64,000 bases of DNA from Rhodoferax ferrireducens (GCA_002083775.1 MTEI01000004.1:232630-296629); one strand, 5' to 3'; numbered from the stretch's first letter, positions 1 to 8,793 are shown. Program-made: numbers and translations. The notes: generated by a model from the letters alone, not told the origin.

Positions 1-269
1 TACTGGGTGCCCGCGCACATGGCGCAGGGTTCCACCGTGGTCACCAGAGTGCATTGCCATAAAAATTCAGGAGCGTACTTCTGAGCTGCCATGCGGGCTA
101 GAACCGCTTCGGCATGGTTGATTGCATCCACATTGCCCTGCTCGGCCAGCACGGTTTCACCATCGGGCGCGACCAGGATCGCGCCAAACGGATGGTGTCC
201 CTGCGCCAAGGCACGTCGCGCCACCTCATTGGCACGCCGCAGGTGGCAGCTCACCTGCTCGGGGGTCAT
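1..269 (-). CDS. Nucleoside/nucleobase deaminase family protein (partial, cut by window edge)
   Basis: Reading the minus strand from ATG at 269 gives an open frame that runs off the left edge (about 89 residues visible). It carries both zinc-site signatures of the cytidine/deoxycytidylate/guanine deaminase superfamily: an H-A-E motif (INHAEAV, the catalytic Glu and first zinc ligand) and, close to the edge, P-C-A-M-C, where the two Cys complete the zinc site. The HPFGAILV stretch before HAE is typical of the guanine deaminase/TadA-like branch. It lies 14 bp downstream of an ABC permease on the same strand, so it probably belongs to that importer operon and deaminates the imported base. GTG at 281 is an alternative start. 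Substrate (guanine, cytosine or other) cannot be decided from the visible part. Confidence 0.8.
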   Translation of the reverse strand, partial: MTPEQVSCHLRRANEVARRALAQGHHPFGAILVAPDGETVLAEQGNVDAINHAEAVLARMAAQKYAPEFLWQCTLVTTVEPCAMCAGTQ

Positions 270-283
270 GGCCAAGGCCACGG

Positions 284-1051
284 TCAATGCCCTTGCGAGC
301 CGCGGTGCGCCCAGCCGGTGGTGTGTTTTTCGATCACGCTGAACAGCTCGTACATCACCATGGCCATCGCGCCCACCACCACCAGCCCGGCAAAGGCCAA
401 GCCCATCTGCATGCTCGAGCCTGCCGAGATCAGCAAATAGCCGATGCCTTCATTGGCGGCCGTCATCTCGCTGACCGTGGTACCAACAAACGCCAGCGTG
501 ATCGCGACCTTGAGCGAACCATAAAAATATGGCATGGAGCGCGGCAAACCCACTTTCACCAGCACGTCCCAGCGTTTGGCCCCCAGCACGCGCAGCACAT
601 CTTCCAGCTCTGGCTCCAGCGTGGCCAGGCCGGTGGCAATGTTGACCATGATCGGGAAAAAGCTGATCAGAAACGCGGTCAGGATGGCCGGGCCCACACC
701 AATGCCAAACCACACCACCAAAATCGGCACGAACGCGGCCTTGGGCAAGGCGTTGAACGCTGTCATCAGCGGGTAAACAGCGGCATAGGCCAGGCGCGAG
801 CTGCCAATCACAAACCCCAGCAGCACACCCACCACAATGGCAATGCCAAAACCGACCATCGTCACCCAGAACGTGCGCCAGGCGTGGCCGGCAATCACAT
901 CGCGAAATTCCCAGAACTGCGTCCAGATGCGCCACGGGCTGGGGAAGATAAATTCAGAGACATTGAATGCCGAACACAATACCTGCCACAGCACGATCAC
1001 CGTCACCAGCAGCAACCAGGGCGACCAGATTTCCATTTGTTTTTTGTTCAT
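284..1051 (-). CDS. ABC transporter permease, NitT/TauT (SsuC-like) family
   Basis: A 255-residue inner-membrane permease with about six hydrophobic segments and the binding-protein-dependent transport inner-membrane domain, including the EAA-type cytoplasmic loop region around LRVLGAKRWDVLVKVGLP that contacts the ATPase. I chose ATG 1051 (MNKKQMEIW) because the upstream open frame to 1180 is translated REP-like repeat sequence. It sits between its ATPase gene (1181-2008) and a deaminase gene (ending at the left edge), all on the minus strand. Family membership (nitrate/sulfonate/taurine/pyrimidine-precursor importers) is clear. The substrate is inferred, from the deaminase neighbour, to be a nucleobase or related N-heterocycle. 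Confidence 0.85.
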   Translation of the reverse strand: MNKKQMEIWSPWLLLVTVIVLWQVLCSAFNVSEFIFPSPWRIWTQFWEFRDVIAGHAWRTFWVTMVGFGIAIVVGVLLGFVIGSSRLAYAAVYPLMTAFNALPKAAFVPILVVWFGIGVGPAILTAFLISFFPIMVNIATGLATLEPELEDVLRVLGAKRWDVLVKVGLPRSMPYFYGSLKVAITLAFVGTTVSEMTAANEGIGYLLISAGSSMQMGLAFAGLVVVGAMAMVMYELFSVIEKHTTGWAHRGSQGH

Positions 1052-1087
1052 GGTGTCACCAGCAAGATCGATATGAAAAATCAGTTT

Positions 1088-1161
1088 TGTCATCCCGGGC
1101 TTGACCCGGGATCCACGAATCCGGAGGCATGGATTGCGGATCGAGTCCGCAATGACAGATA
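1088..1161. repeat. REP-like inverted repeat between ABC ATPase and permease
   Basis: Two hairpin-forming arms lie side by side: CCCGGGCTTGACCCGGG and GGATTGCGGATCGAGTCCGC, bracketed by GTCAT at one end and ATGAC at the other. The same motif class (CGGGTCAAGCCCG / GCGGGxxTGACCCGC with flanking ATGAC) recurs at 30373-30515 and near 36830-36860. It lies in the spacer of the importer operon and may act as an mRNA-stabilising or attenuating hairpin between ATPase and permease. Confidence 0.7.
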
Positions 1162-1180
1162 AAGACGCGGGCCATACCAC

Positions 1181-2008
1181 TCATTGCGGCACCGGTGCAC
1201 CAGTTTGGCGCATGGCGCCAATGTGGCCACGCAGCTCATGCACCATGTCGCTGAATTCCTTGGTGTAGGTGATTTCCAGATCCCGCGGGCGGGGCAAGTC
1301 AATCTCGCGGCGCACCACAAAGCGGCCCGGGCTCTTGCTCATCACGTACACCGTGTCGGCCAGGAACACGCTTTCACGCAGGTCATGGGTGACCAGGATC
1401 ACGTTGAATTGCTGTTCAGTCCACAAATCGCGCAGGATGCACCACAACTCTTCACGCGTGAAGGCATCGAGCGCGCCAAACGGCTCATCGAGCAGCAGCA
1501 TCTTGGGCTCGTGGATCAGCGCGCGGCAGATGCTGGCGCGCTGCTGCATGCCGCCCGAGAGCTGCCAAGGGAATTTGTCCTCGTAGCCGCCCAGACCGAC
1601 TTTTTGCAGCAGCTTGCGCGCGCGTTCTTCGTATTCCTTGCGTTTGGCCTTGAAGCTGCTGCGGTAGGGTTCCACAATTTCCAGTGGCAGCAGCACGTTG
1701 TCTACCGTGGTGCGCCAAGGCAACAGGCTGGGTGCTTGAAATGCCATGCCGCTGATCTTGAGCGGCCCGGTCACCGGCTGCTGGTCAATCAGGATCTTGC
1801 CCATCGACGGCATCTTCAGCCCCGTGGCCAGCTTCATGAAAGTGCTCTTGCCACAGCCCGACGGCCCGACGATGGCGATGAACTCACCTTGGCGCACCTT
1901 CAGGTCGATGGCCTCCACGGCAAACTGGTTTTCGACCAGCAGTTCGTGGTTGTAAGCCAGCCAGACGTCTGAAAAATCAACAAACCACGGAGACGGCTCT
2001 TTTTGCAT
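1181..2008 (-). CDS. ABC transporter ATP-binding protein, NitT/TauT (SsuB/TauB-like)
   Basis: A 275-residue ABC ATPase. Walker A GPSGCGKST lies near residue 50, signature LSGGMQQR near 150, Walker B LLLDEPFGALD follows, and the switch His is in LVTHDLRES. This subfamily (nitrate/taurine/sulfonate/hydroxymethylpyrimidine importers) is close to 260 residues long, so the gene is full length. ATG 2008 is the first Met. The gene for its binding protein lies upstream (2077-3105), separated only by a 45-bp hairpin repeat, and the permease lies downstream, giving the complete operon SBP-ATPase-permease-deaminase. Confidence 0.9.
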   Translation of the reverse strand: MQKEPSPWFVDFSDVWLAYNHELLVENQFAVEAIDLKVRQGEFIAIVGPSGCGKSTFMKLATGLKMPSMGKILIDQQPVTGPLKISGMAFQAPSLLPWRTTVDNVLLPLEIVEPYRSSFKAKRKEYEERARKLLQKVGLGGYEDKFPWQLSGGMQQRASICRALIHEPKMLLLDEPFGALDAFTREELWCILRDLWTEQQFNVILVTHDLRESVFLADTVYVMSKSPGRFVVRREIDLPRPRDLEITYTKEFSDMVHELRGHIGAMRQTGAPVPQ

Positions 2009-2018
2009 TTTTATATAA

Positions 2019-2065
2019 GAAATTGGCCTCTAGCCCTTATCTATAAAGGGCGAGTAGCTATACAA
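2019..2065. repeat. Dispersed hairpin repeat, copy 1
   Basis: AATTGGCCTCTAGCCCTTA, then a six-base loop, then AAAGGGCGAGTAGCTATAC. The inverted core is GCCCTT/AAGGGC, flanked by AGGCC on one side and AGTAGCTAT on the other. It fills the gap between the binding-protein and ATPase genes. Other copies are near 12873, 20253, 26283, 27177, 31190, 37239 and 39929. The hairpin could shape mRNA processing or dosage between binding protein and ATPase, but that is inference. Confidence 0.8.
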
Positions 2066-2076
2066 AAAGGACTAAC

Positions 2077-3105
2077 TTACTTCTTGGGCAGCACGTCAAG
2101 CGCGGCCTTGGCTGGCAAAAAGCTGCCATTCCACACCAGATCGGGGTTGACACGGGTTTTGGTGTTGAAAGCATCCGACACCTGGCTGGCCATGAGCGAC
2201 AAACGTGGCCCATTGACTTGGCCAAACCCCTCGGCACGGGCATTAGGGCTGTTGATGACGGTGTCGATGGCGAGCTGCAGGCGGCGGGTTTCCAGCGGCA
2301 CATTGACGATGCCGTCTCGCGCTTTCACATCAGCAATCGCCGCACTGGGGTTGCCAATCACGTCTTTGGCGCCCTTGGCAAAAGCCTCCAGAAACGCCTT
2401 GATCGCCCCCGGGTTCTCTTTCACCATTTTGGGGCTGGCAATGATGGCGTTGCCATACAGCTTGACGCCGTAGCTAGGGTAAGGCAACACAGTCACGTCT
2501 TCAGCCTTGACGCCACGTGCTTCCAGGTTGAGCAGCGAGGTGAAGGTGAACCCGGTGATGGCGTCCACATCGCCGCGCACCAGCATGGTTTCACGCAGCG
2601 GGGGGTCCATGGCGGTCCAGGTCACGCCGGTGATGTTGTTGGCCTTGGAAAAGATCGGGAAGGCGCGCCGGCCGGCGTCAAACACCGGGGCCCCGAGCTT
2701 TTTGCCGTTCAGGTCAGCCGGGGTCTTGATGCCAGACTTCTTCAAAGCCATGACCGACGCCGGCGTGTCGTTGTAAACCATCATCACCGCCACCGGTTTG
2801 TTGGGCGCGTCGGGGTTGTTGGCGTGGAACTCCATCAACGCGGCGAGGTCGGCAAAACCCATGTCGTAAGCACCCGAGGCCACGCGGGTGACCGTGCCGC
2901 CCGAGCCGTTGCCGGCATCCACCGCCACATCCAGCCCGGCAGCCTTGAAATAACCCTTGGCCACAGGCGTCAAAAACAGGGCGCTGGGGCCTTCAAAGCG
3001 CCAGTCCAGCTGGAACTTGATCGACGTGGTCTGCGCCTGCGCCTGCCCAAACAAAGAGGCAGCTGCCAGAACCAGGGAAGTATGGAGAAAAGTGCGTTTG
3101 TGCAT
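2077..3105 (-). CDS. ABC transporter substrate-binding protein, NMT1/THI5-like
   Basis: A 342-residue periplasmic binding protein. A Sec signal peptide (MHKRTFLHTS.. to AQAQ-T, cleavage near residue 24) is followed by an NMT1/THI5-like fold beginning IKFQLDWRFEGPSALFLTPVAKGYFKAAGLDV, the pattern of pyrimidine-precursor and riboflavin-type binding proteins. ATG 3105 was chosen over the longer open frame because it starts the signal peptide and follows GAGG about 9 bases upstream. It is the first gene of the importer operon that ends in a deaminase. The ligand is unknown; an aromatic N-heterocycle or nucleobase is the best guess. Confidence 0.85.
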   Translation of the reverse strand: MHKRTFLHTSLVLAAASLFGQAQAQTTSIKFQLDWRFEGPSALFLTPVAKGYFKAAGLDVAVDAGNGSGGTVTRVASGAYDMGFADLAALMEFHANNPDAPNKPVAVMMVYNDTPASVMALKKSGIKTPADLNGKKLGAPVFDAGRRAFPIFSKANNITGVTWTAMDPPLRETMLVRGDVDAITGFTFTSLLNLEARGVKAEDVTVLPYPSYGVKLYGNAIIASPKMVKENPGAIKAFLEAFAKGAKDVIGNPSAAIADVKARDGIVNVPLETRRLQLAIDTVINSPNARAEGFGQVNGPRLSLMASQVSDAFNTKTRVNPDLVWNGSFLPAKAALDVLPKK

Positions 3106-3185
3106 GTGGGCCTCGTTAAATAAAGCAGGTTGATTCAAGTCAACAAAGCAATAACGATGCCAGCCAAAACCCCGCGAGGGCCGCG

Positions 3186-5894
3186 TCAACCGGTCGACAC
3201 CCAACTTTTCAAACGCGGCCCCAGCGTGTCCTCGGGTTCGGGTTTGCCAAACAGGTAGCCCTGCAGCACATCGCACTGGTGCGCGGCCAGAAAATCGCGC
3301 TGGGCGGGCGTCTCCACCCCTTCAGCCACCACCTGCAAGCCCAGGCTGTGCGCCAGCGCCAGGGTGGCGGCAGAGATGGCGGCGTCGTTGGGGTCGGTTT
3401 CGATGTCGCGCACAAACTCGCGATCGAGCTTCAAAACCTGGATCGGCAGACGCTTCAAGTAGGCCAGGGACGAGTAACCGGTGCCAAAGTCATCAATCGC
3501 CAGGCTGAGCCCCAGCGCGCGCAGCGCCTGCAGCTGCTCAATGGCGGCCTGCGGGTCGCTCATGGCCACCGATTCAGTCACTTCCAGCTCCAGGTCTTCA
3601 CCGCACAACTGGTTGGCCTGCATGGCCGCTTGCACCTGCGCCACCAGCGCGGGTTCGCGCAGCTGGTGCGCCGACAAATTGACCGCCACGCGCAAGTGTT
3701 CAAGACCCTGCTGGCGCCACAGCGCACGCTGACGGCAGGCCTGCTCAATCACCCAGCGGCCCAGCGGCAGGATCAGCCCGGTTTCTTCGGCCAGCGGGAT
3801 GAACAAGGCTGGCGATACCAGGCCACGCGTCGGGTGGTGCCAGCGGATCAGCGCCTCCACACCACACACGCTGGCATCACGGGTACGCACCTGCGGCTGG
3901 TAATACAGCTCAAACTGTTGCTCGTCAAGGGCGCGGCGCAAGTCACGCTCCAGCTCCAGCCGGTCACCGGCGCGGGCGGTCATGGCGGCATTGAAATACT
4001 GGATGTTGTTGCGCCCCTGCTCTTTGGCCGCATACATGGCGGTGTCGGCGTTTTTCATCAGGCTGTCGACATCTTCGCCATCTTGCGGGAACAGCGCGAT
4101 ACCGATGCTGGGGCTGGTGTGCTGCACACCTTGTGGCAGCTCATAGGGCAGCGCCAGTGTCTCCAGAATTTTTTGCGCCACACTGGCCACATCGGCCACG
4201 CCTTCCAGGCTGCTGAGCACCACCACAAACTCGTCACCGCCCTGGCGCGCCACGATGTCGCTCTCACGCACGCTGGCCAGCAGGCGCCGCGCCACTTCTA
4301 TCAGCAGCAGGTCGCCCACGTGGTGGCCCATAGCGTCGTTGATGGCCTTGAAACGGTCCAGATCAATGAACAGCACGGCCAGCTTTTCGTCAGAACGCCG
4401 TGCCGACAACAAGGCCTGGTCAAGACGGGTTTCCAGGGTGTAACGGTTGAACAGGCCAGTCAGCGTGTCGTGGCGGGCCAGATGCTCAATGCGCGCCTGA
4501 GCCGCCTTGCGCTCGCTGATGTCCTGCACCACCAGCATCAGCTCGTTGGCGGGCAAGCGCACGGTGTCGACCTCAATCCACAAATTCAGCCGGGCGTCCT
4601 GATAATTCACCGATTCCAGCGTGTGGGTCTGGCCCGTGCTCTGCGTGTCGCGCAGCGCAGCCAGGATGCCACTGCCCTCCACCCCCGGCAAAACACGGCT
4701 GATGGGGCGCTGCAGCACCTCTTGGCGGTTCATCCCGATGATGCGTTCGCCGCGCGCGTTGAAATCAACAAAGTCAAAGTCGCCAACCACATCACTGGGT
4801 TGCAGCACAGCCACACCGTCGGTCATGCTGCCCAGCATGGCGCGAAAGCGGGCCTCCTGTGCCGCCAGCACGCCTTCAGTCTGCAGAAAGCGCCGCGCCA
4901 GCAGCAGTGCCATGCCCCCCGAGAGCATGACAAACACCACAAACGCCAGCCAGGTCAGCCGCACCGCCTGGCGCGCCGGGGCCAGCGCTTCCGCACTGTC
5001 CATCTTGACCACCATGCCCCAACGCAGCGCGGGCAGGTAGCGCCAGGCTGCAGCCACCTCGATGCCCACATAGTCGCGGGCAAGCCCCTGGCCATGCTGC
5101 CCGGCCAGCGCCTGCTGCATCGGCTCGGCACTGTTCACCAGCGGGATGCGATAGCTGTAAGGCGCACCATCCACCCGGCTCAAGGGGGCGGTGTAGAGCA
5201 CCTCCTGCCCCACGCGTTGGGCCAGCACGGTCTCGCCGCTTTGGCCCAGGCCGGTGCGGTCCAGCACCACCGGCATCAGCGTATCCAGACTCAGCTGCAG
5301 GGCCAGGGCGCCTATGGCGCGGCCCTGCGCCAGCACCGGCGTGACCAGAAACGCAGACACCTCATCGCCCGACGGCGCATAAGGCGCAAACGGGCTCAGG
5401 TCGGTGTGCAGCGAGGTCATGGCCTGGCGGTAGGCCTGTGCCAGCAGGGTCATCTGATACGGCCCGCGCAGCAGGTTGGTGCCCAGGTCGGCTTCGCGCC
5501 GGACGGAAAACACCACATTGCCATCCAGATCAATCAGCAGCAGGTGGTGGTAAAGATGGGGGTCAGCCAGGTCAGCCAGGCGCTGGCGAAAGCGCTGGTC
5601 CAGCGCCCGACGGTCTGCCACGTTGGGCCCGCCAGACGCCTGCACCAGCGACTGCAAGGCCTCATGCACCACCGCGCTGCGCGCTTGCGAGCGTGCATCG
5701 TCCAGGCGCTCCTCTACAAAGTTGTTGATCTGATCGGTTTTTTTGTCGGCAATGGTAGAGACGTTTTGCAGCACGGTATGGGTCAACGTGCGGTCAAACG
5801 TGGTCAGGTAAAACCAGGCCAACCCGGCCATGGGCATCACCGCCACCAGCAAAAAGCCAAGTACCAGGCGAACACTGAGCGGGAGCTTCTTCAT
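3186..5894 (-). CDS. Membrane diguanylate cyclase/phosphodiesterase: Cache-PAS-GGDEF-EAL
   Basis: A 902-residue inner-membrane c-di-GMP enzyme. Order: N-terminal TM helix (about residues 8-28), periplasmic double-Cache-type sensor (to about 340), second TM (WLAFVVFVMLSGGMALLLA), PAS domain (about 375-490), GGDEF, EAL. The cyclase motif GGDEF is intact, with an inhibitory-site RESD exactly five residues before it. The phosphodiesterase domain keeps EALIRW and DDFGTGYSSL, so both domains could be active. ATG 5894 overlaps the TGA of the upstream binding-protein gene (ATGA), implying translational coupling. The pair probably forms a ligand receptor that feeds into c-di-GMP. Confidence 0.9.
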   Translation of the reverse strand: MKKLPLSVRLVLGFLLVAVMPMAGLAWFYLTTFDRTLTHTVLQNVSTIADKKTDQINNFVEERLDDARSQARSAVVHEALQSLVQASGGPNVADRRALDQRFRQRLADLADPHLYHHLLLIDLDGNVVFSVRREADLGTNLLRGPYQMTLLAQAYRQAMTSLHTDLSPFAPYAPSGDEVSAFLVTPVLAQGRAIGALALQLSLDTLMPVVLDRTGLGQSGETVLAQRVGQEVLYTAPLSRVDGAPYSYRIPLVNSAEPMQQALAGQHGQGLARDYVGIEVAAAWRYLPALRWGMVVKMDSAEALAPARQAVRLTWLAFVVFVMLSGGMALLLARRFLQTEGVLAAQEARFRAMLGSMTDGVAVLQPSDVVGDFDFVDFNARGERIIGMNRQEVLQRPISRVLPGVEGSGILAALRDTQSTGQTHTLESVNYQDARLNLWIEVDTVRLPANELMLVVQDISERKAAQARIEHLARHDTLTGLFNRYTLETRLDQALLSARRSDEKLAVLFIDLDRFKAINDAMGHHVGDLLLIEVARRLLASVRESDIVARQGGDEFVVVLSSLEGVADVASVAQKILETLALPYELPQGVQHTSPSIGIALFPQDGEDVDSLMKNADTAMYAAKEQGRNNIQYFNAAMTARAGDRLELERDLRRALDEQQFELYYQPQVRTRDASVCGVEALIRWHHPTRGLVSPALFIPLAEETGLILPLGRWVIEQACRQRALWRQQGLEHLRVAVNLSAHQLREPALVAQVQAAMQANQLCGEDLELEVTESVAMSDPQAAIEQLQALRALGLSLAIDDFGTGYSSLAYLKRLPIQVLKLDREFVRDIETDPNDAAISAATLALAHSLGLQVVAEGVETPAQRDFLAAHQCDVLQGYLFGKPEPEDTLGPRLKSWVSTG

Positions 5895-7198
5895 GGTGCC
5901 GCCACCGTCACCACCACGTGGGGCACCGCCGATGCGGTGGCGGCATCGGCAAGTAACGCGGCCAGCAGCGCTTGCCATTCAGAGCGCGATCGATAGCCCG
6001 GCCAAGGCGTGGGGCGCACCAGCTCGGTGGCGCTTTGCACCGGGTCAAACTGGCCATCCGGACGTGCCACGCCAATGTTGACCGTGCGCCAGACATGGCG
6101 CGTGGCGGCGTCAACCGCCACAATGCCCGAGGGCCCGGCCAGGCTTTGGCGGCCCATGGCCTGGTTGACGCGCAACGGGTCTGCCGTGCTGCTTTCGCGC
6201 ACCGCATTGGCCCACAACATCACATTGTTGTAACTCGCCTCCACCGGGTCGCTGGTGACCCGGTCGGCCCCATAGCGCGCCCGATAGGCCGCCACAAAAC
6301 GCAGATTGGCGGGCGTCGCCAGGTTCTGGAAATAGCTCCACACGGCGTAGTGGTAGGGGTGAAACACTGCCGGACCCATGGCATGCAGCTCGCTTTCGGA
6401 CAGGCTAAACGACACCATCGGCATGGTGTTGGTTCGGGCCTTGAGTGCTTTGAGAAAGTGCAGGTTGCTGTCGCCGTTGAGGGTGTTGAGGATCACATCG
6501 GGATGCAGGCGCTCCATATCTTGCACCAGCGCATCAAAATTGCTGTGGCCCAGGGGGAAGTAGTGCTCCGCCAGCACCACGCCAGCGGCGGATGCAGCCA
6601 CGTCCTTGATCAGCATGTTGGCAGCGCGGGGAAACACATAGTCCGACCCCACAAGGTAAATGCGCCGCCCCAGGTTGGTCATGGCCCAGTGCGCCCCCGG
6701 AATCACCTGCTGGTTGGGTGCCGCGCCGGTGTAGATGATGTTGGGCGACTGCTCCAGCCCTTCATACTGCACGGCATAAAACATCAGGTGCCCGTGTTGC
6801 TCCACCACCGGTTTCACGGCCTTGCGGCAGGCTGAGGTCCAGCAGGCAAACAGCACGCTGACTTTTTCTGTGCTGATCAGGCGCTGGGCCTCGGCGGCGG
6901 CCTGGCCCCAGTTGGAGGCGCTGTCTGCCACCAGCAGTTCGATCGGGCGGCCCAGCAAGCCGCCCTGCGCGTTGAGCTCCTCCACTGCCAACCGCACGGC
7001 ATCCACCAGCGGCTGCTCACTGGTGGCCATGGAGCCTGTGAGCGCATGCACAACCCCCACCCGGATCGGTAGCGGCGCCTTGGGCGGCAGCCACAGCAGC
7101 GCACCCGCCAGCAAGATCAGCAAGGTCAGCAGGACGCCAGCCAGCTGCGCCTGACGTAGCCACGCAGGGCGGGTTTGGCCGGGATGAAAGTGAGTCAA
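5891..7198 (-). CDS. Membrane-anchored UrtA/AmiC-like periplasmic binding protein
   Basis: A type-I periplasmic binding protein of the urea/short-chain-amide branch (UrtA/FmdD/AmiC), about 435 residues. An uncleaved-looking N-terminal TM segment (AGVLLTLLILLAGALLWL) is followed by IRVGVVHALTGSMATSEQPLVDAVRLAVEE and VSVLFACWTSACRKAVKPVVE, both typical of UrtA. I chose TTG 7198 because GGAG lies six bases upstream and no ATG precedes the TM segment; longer frames cross the divergent BLUF promoter. No permease or ATPase genes adjoin it. It overlaps the GGDEF-EAL gene by 4 nt, so a sensory rather than transport role is inferred. Confidence 0.8.
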   Translation of the reverse strand: MTHFHPGQTRPAWLRQAQLAGVLLTLLILLAGALLWLPPKAPLPIRVGVVHALTGSMATSEQPLVDAVRLAVEELNAQGGLLGRPIELLVADSASNWGQAAAEAQRLISTEKVSVLFACWTSACRKAVKPVVEQHGHLMFYAVQYEGLEQSPNIIYTGAAPNQQVIPGAHWAMTNLGRRIYLVGSDYVFPRAANMLIKDVAASAAGVVLAEHYFPLGHSNFDALVQDMERLHPDVILNTLNGDSNLHFLKALKARTNTMPMVSFSLSESELHAMGPAVFHPYHYAVWSYFQNLATPANLRFVAAYRARYGADRVTSDPVEASYNNVMLWANAVRESSTADPLRVNQAMGRQSLAGPSGIVAVDAATRHVWRTVNIGVARPDGQFDPVQSATELVRPTPWPGYRSRSEWQALLAALLADAATASAVPHVVVTVAAP

Positions 7199-7386
7199 AC
7201 AGATCTCCGGGGGAATCGAACCAACGACGACATTGAACCGCGCAGTGTCGCATTGCGCTGGCGTCTTGCCAACAGGCAGGCTTGTAAAAAATACTGGCAA
7301 CACTGACCTGCCTTTGGGCGGCCAGGGATCCAGCCCCAGGCACGATTGGCTATCATCCTCCGGCCACATCAACCAGGGTGCCAAAC

Positions 7387-7809
7387 ATGCTTATCCGCAT
7401 CATTTATGTCAGCAAGGCGGTCGGGCCGCAAACCACCACCATGACCAATGCCATCCTGCAGAAATCGCAAGCCTGGAACCAGGCCAATGACATCACGGGT
7501 GTGCTTTGCCAGGGACAGGGCGTGTTTTTACAGGCACTGGAAGGCGAGCGCCGCACGGTGACTGACCTGTATGCGCGCATCCATGCTGATCAGCGACACA
7601 CGAATGTGGAAATGCTGCACTGTGAAAGCATTGTCAAAAGACGCTATGCAAATTGGTCCATGGCCCACGTCAGCTTGTCTGATGTTGACCCGGAAACAAC
7701 CATCGACTGGCCGGAATTTGACCCCTACGGCATCACCGGGCTGCTGGTGATGGCGCGCATTGATGACTTGCTGGCCTCTGGCACCGTCATTCAAAGCCGG
7801 ACGCCCTGA
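7387..7809 (+). CDS. Stand-alone BLUF-domain blue-light sensor
   Basis: A short protein (140 residues) consisting almost entirely of one BLUF domain, the FAD-binding blue-light photoreceptor fold. Visible key residues: the Tyr of IIYVS near the N-terminus, the Asn-containing NDITGVL segment, the Gln of FLQALEGE, and Trp in NWSMAHV. ATG 7387 matches the family start (M-L-x-R-I-x-Y-V-S); GTG 7378 is an alternative. It is divergent from the binding-protein/GGDEF-EAL pair, and BLUF proteins often act on c-di-GMP enzymes, so a functional link is plausible but unproven. It ends 15 bp before the radical SAM gene. Confidence 0.85.
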   Translation: MLIRIIYVSKAVGPQTTTMTNAILQKSQAWNQANDITGVLCQGQGVFLQALEGERRTVTDLYARIHADQRHTNVEMLHCESIVKRRYANWSMAHVSLSDVDPETTIDWPEFDPYGITGLLVMARIDDLLASGTVIQSRTP

Positions 7810-7824
7810 AAAAAGCCTGCCCTG

Positions 7825-8793
7825 ATGACGCCACCCCCTTCCTGCGCTTTCGGCCCGCGCCGCTACCGCAGTTGGAACGAATACGTCAAAACCCGCTACG
7901 GCGGACGGGTGCAAAAGGTGTCGGTGCTGGCGGGCTTCACATGCCCGAACCGTGACGGGCTGATTGGCAAAGGCGGCTGCACCTTTTGCAACAACGACGG
8001 CTTCACGCCAGGCTACTTGGAGCCGCAGCAAAGCATCACCGCGCAGTTGGACCACGGGCTGGACTTTTTGCGCAGGCGTTACCCCGGCACCCAGCGCTAC
8101 ATGGCCTACTTTCAGAGCTACAGCAACACCTACGGCGAGCTGGGGAGGCTGCAAGGTTGTTTTGAGGAAGCGCTGGCGCACCCGGCCATCACCGGGCTGG
8201 CCATTGGCACGCGGCCGGACTGCCTGCCGGATAACGTGCTGGACTATCTGGCCGAATTGGCCCGCAGCGTCATCATCGAGCTGGAGATTGGCGTCGAATC
8301 CTGCAACGACGCGACTCTTGCGCGAGTGAACCGCGGCCACACCTTTGCCACCAGTGCCGATGCCATCGAACGATCCGCAGCGCGTGGCCTGGAAGTGACT
8401 GCGCACGTGTTGCTGGGCTTGCCCGGTGAGTCAACCGAGAGCATGCTGGACGGCGCGCGGCTGTTGTCAGCCTTGCCAATCCATGCGCTCAAATTGCATC
8501 AGCTGCAAGTGGTGCGCGGCACCGTGCTGGCGCGCGACTGGCAGCGCGATCCGGAATCTGTGCCGCTGCTGGGCGAGGAAGAATGCATCAGCCTGCTGGC
8601 CGATTTCATCGAGCGCCTGTCGCCGCGCATCCTGTTGCAGCGTGTCGGCAGCGAGGTGCCGCCGTCTCAAAAACTGGCCCCTGAGTGGAATGTGCGCCTG
8701 TCTGAACTGGCCCCGCGCCTTTCAGCCGAGTTGGCACGCCGGGGCACCTGGCAGGGGTGCCGACACGTCGCTACAGGCCAATTTCAGGCATAA
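7825..8793 (+). CDS. YhcC-type radical SAM protein
   Basis: A 322-residue radical SAM enzyme of the YhcC family. The Cys cluster is C-PNRDGLIGKGG-C-TF-C (residues about 40-55), the family's characteristic wide spacing before CxxC for the 4Fe-4S cluster. YFQSYSNTYG, IELEIGVES and LHQLQVVRGT are also family-typical. Length is normal. Its substrate is not established in the family as far as I know. It starts 15 bp after the BLUF gene and may share its transcript. Confidence 0.85.
   Translation: MTPPPSCAFGPRRYRSWNEYVKTRYGGRVQKVSVLAGFTCPNRDGLIGKGGCTFCNNDGFTPGYLEPQQSITAQLDHGLDFLRRRYPGTQRYMAYFQSYSNTYGELGRLQGCFEEALAHPAITGLAIGTRPDCLPDNVLDYLAELARSVIIELEIGVESCNDATLARVNRGHTFATSADAIERSAARGLEVTAHVLLGLPGESTESMLDGARLLSALPIHALKLHQLQVVRGTVLARDWQRDPESVPLLGEEECISLLADFIERLSPRILLQRVGSEVPPSQKLAPEWNVRLSELAPRLSAELARRGTWQGCRHVATGQFQA

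Noticed and set aside
3106..3185. TPP riboswitch upstream of the THI5-like binding-protein gene
   Set aside because: The conserved CTGAGA and ACCTGATCTGG-type elements are not present.
3279..5996. Long plus-strand frame (about 905 residues) opposite the GGDEF-EAL gene
   Set aside because: Antisense shadow: composition is His/Gln/Arg-rich with no domains, while the minus strand encodes complete GGDEF and EAL motifs.
7199..7384. N-terminal extension of the UrtA-like protein
   Set aside because: It would cross the divergent BLUF promoter; TTG 7198 has GGAG at proper spacing before the TM segment.
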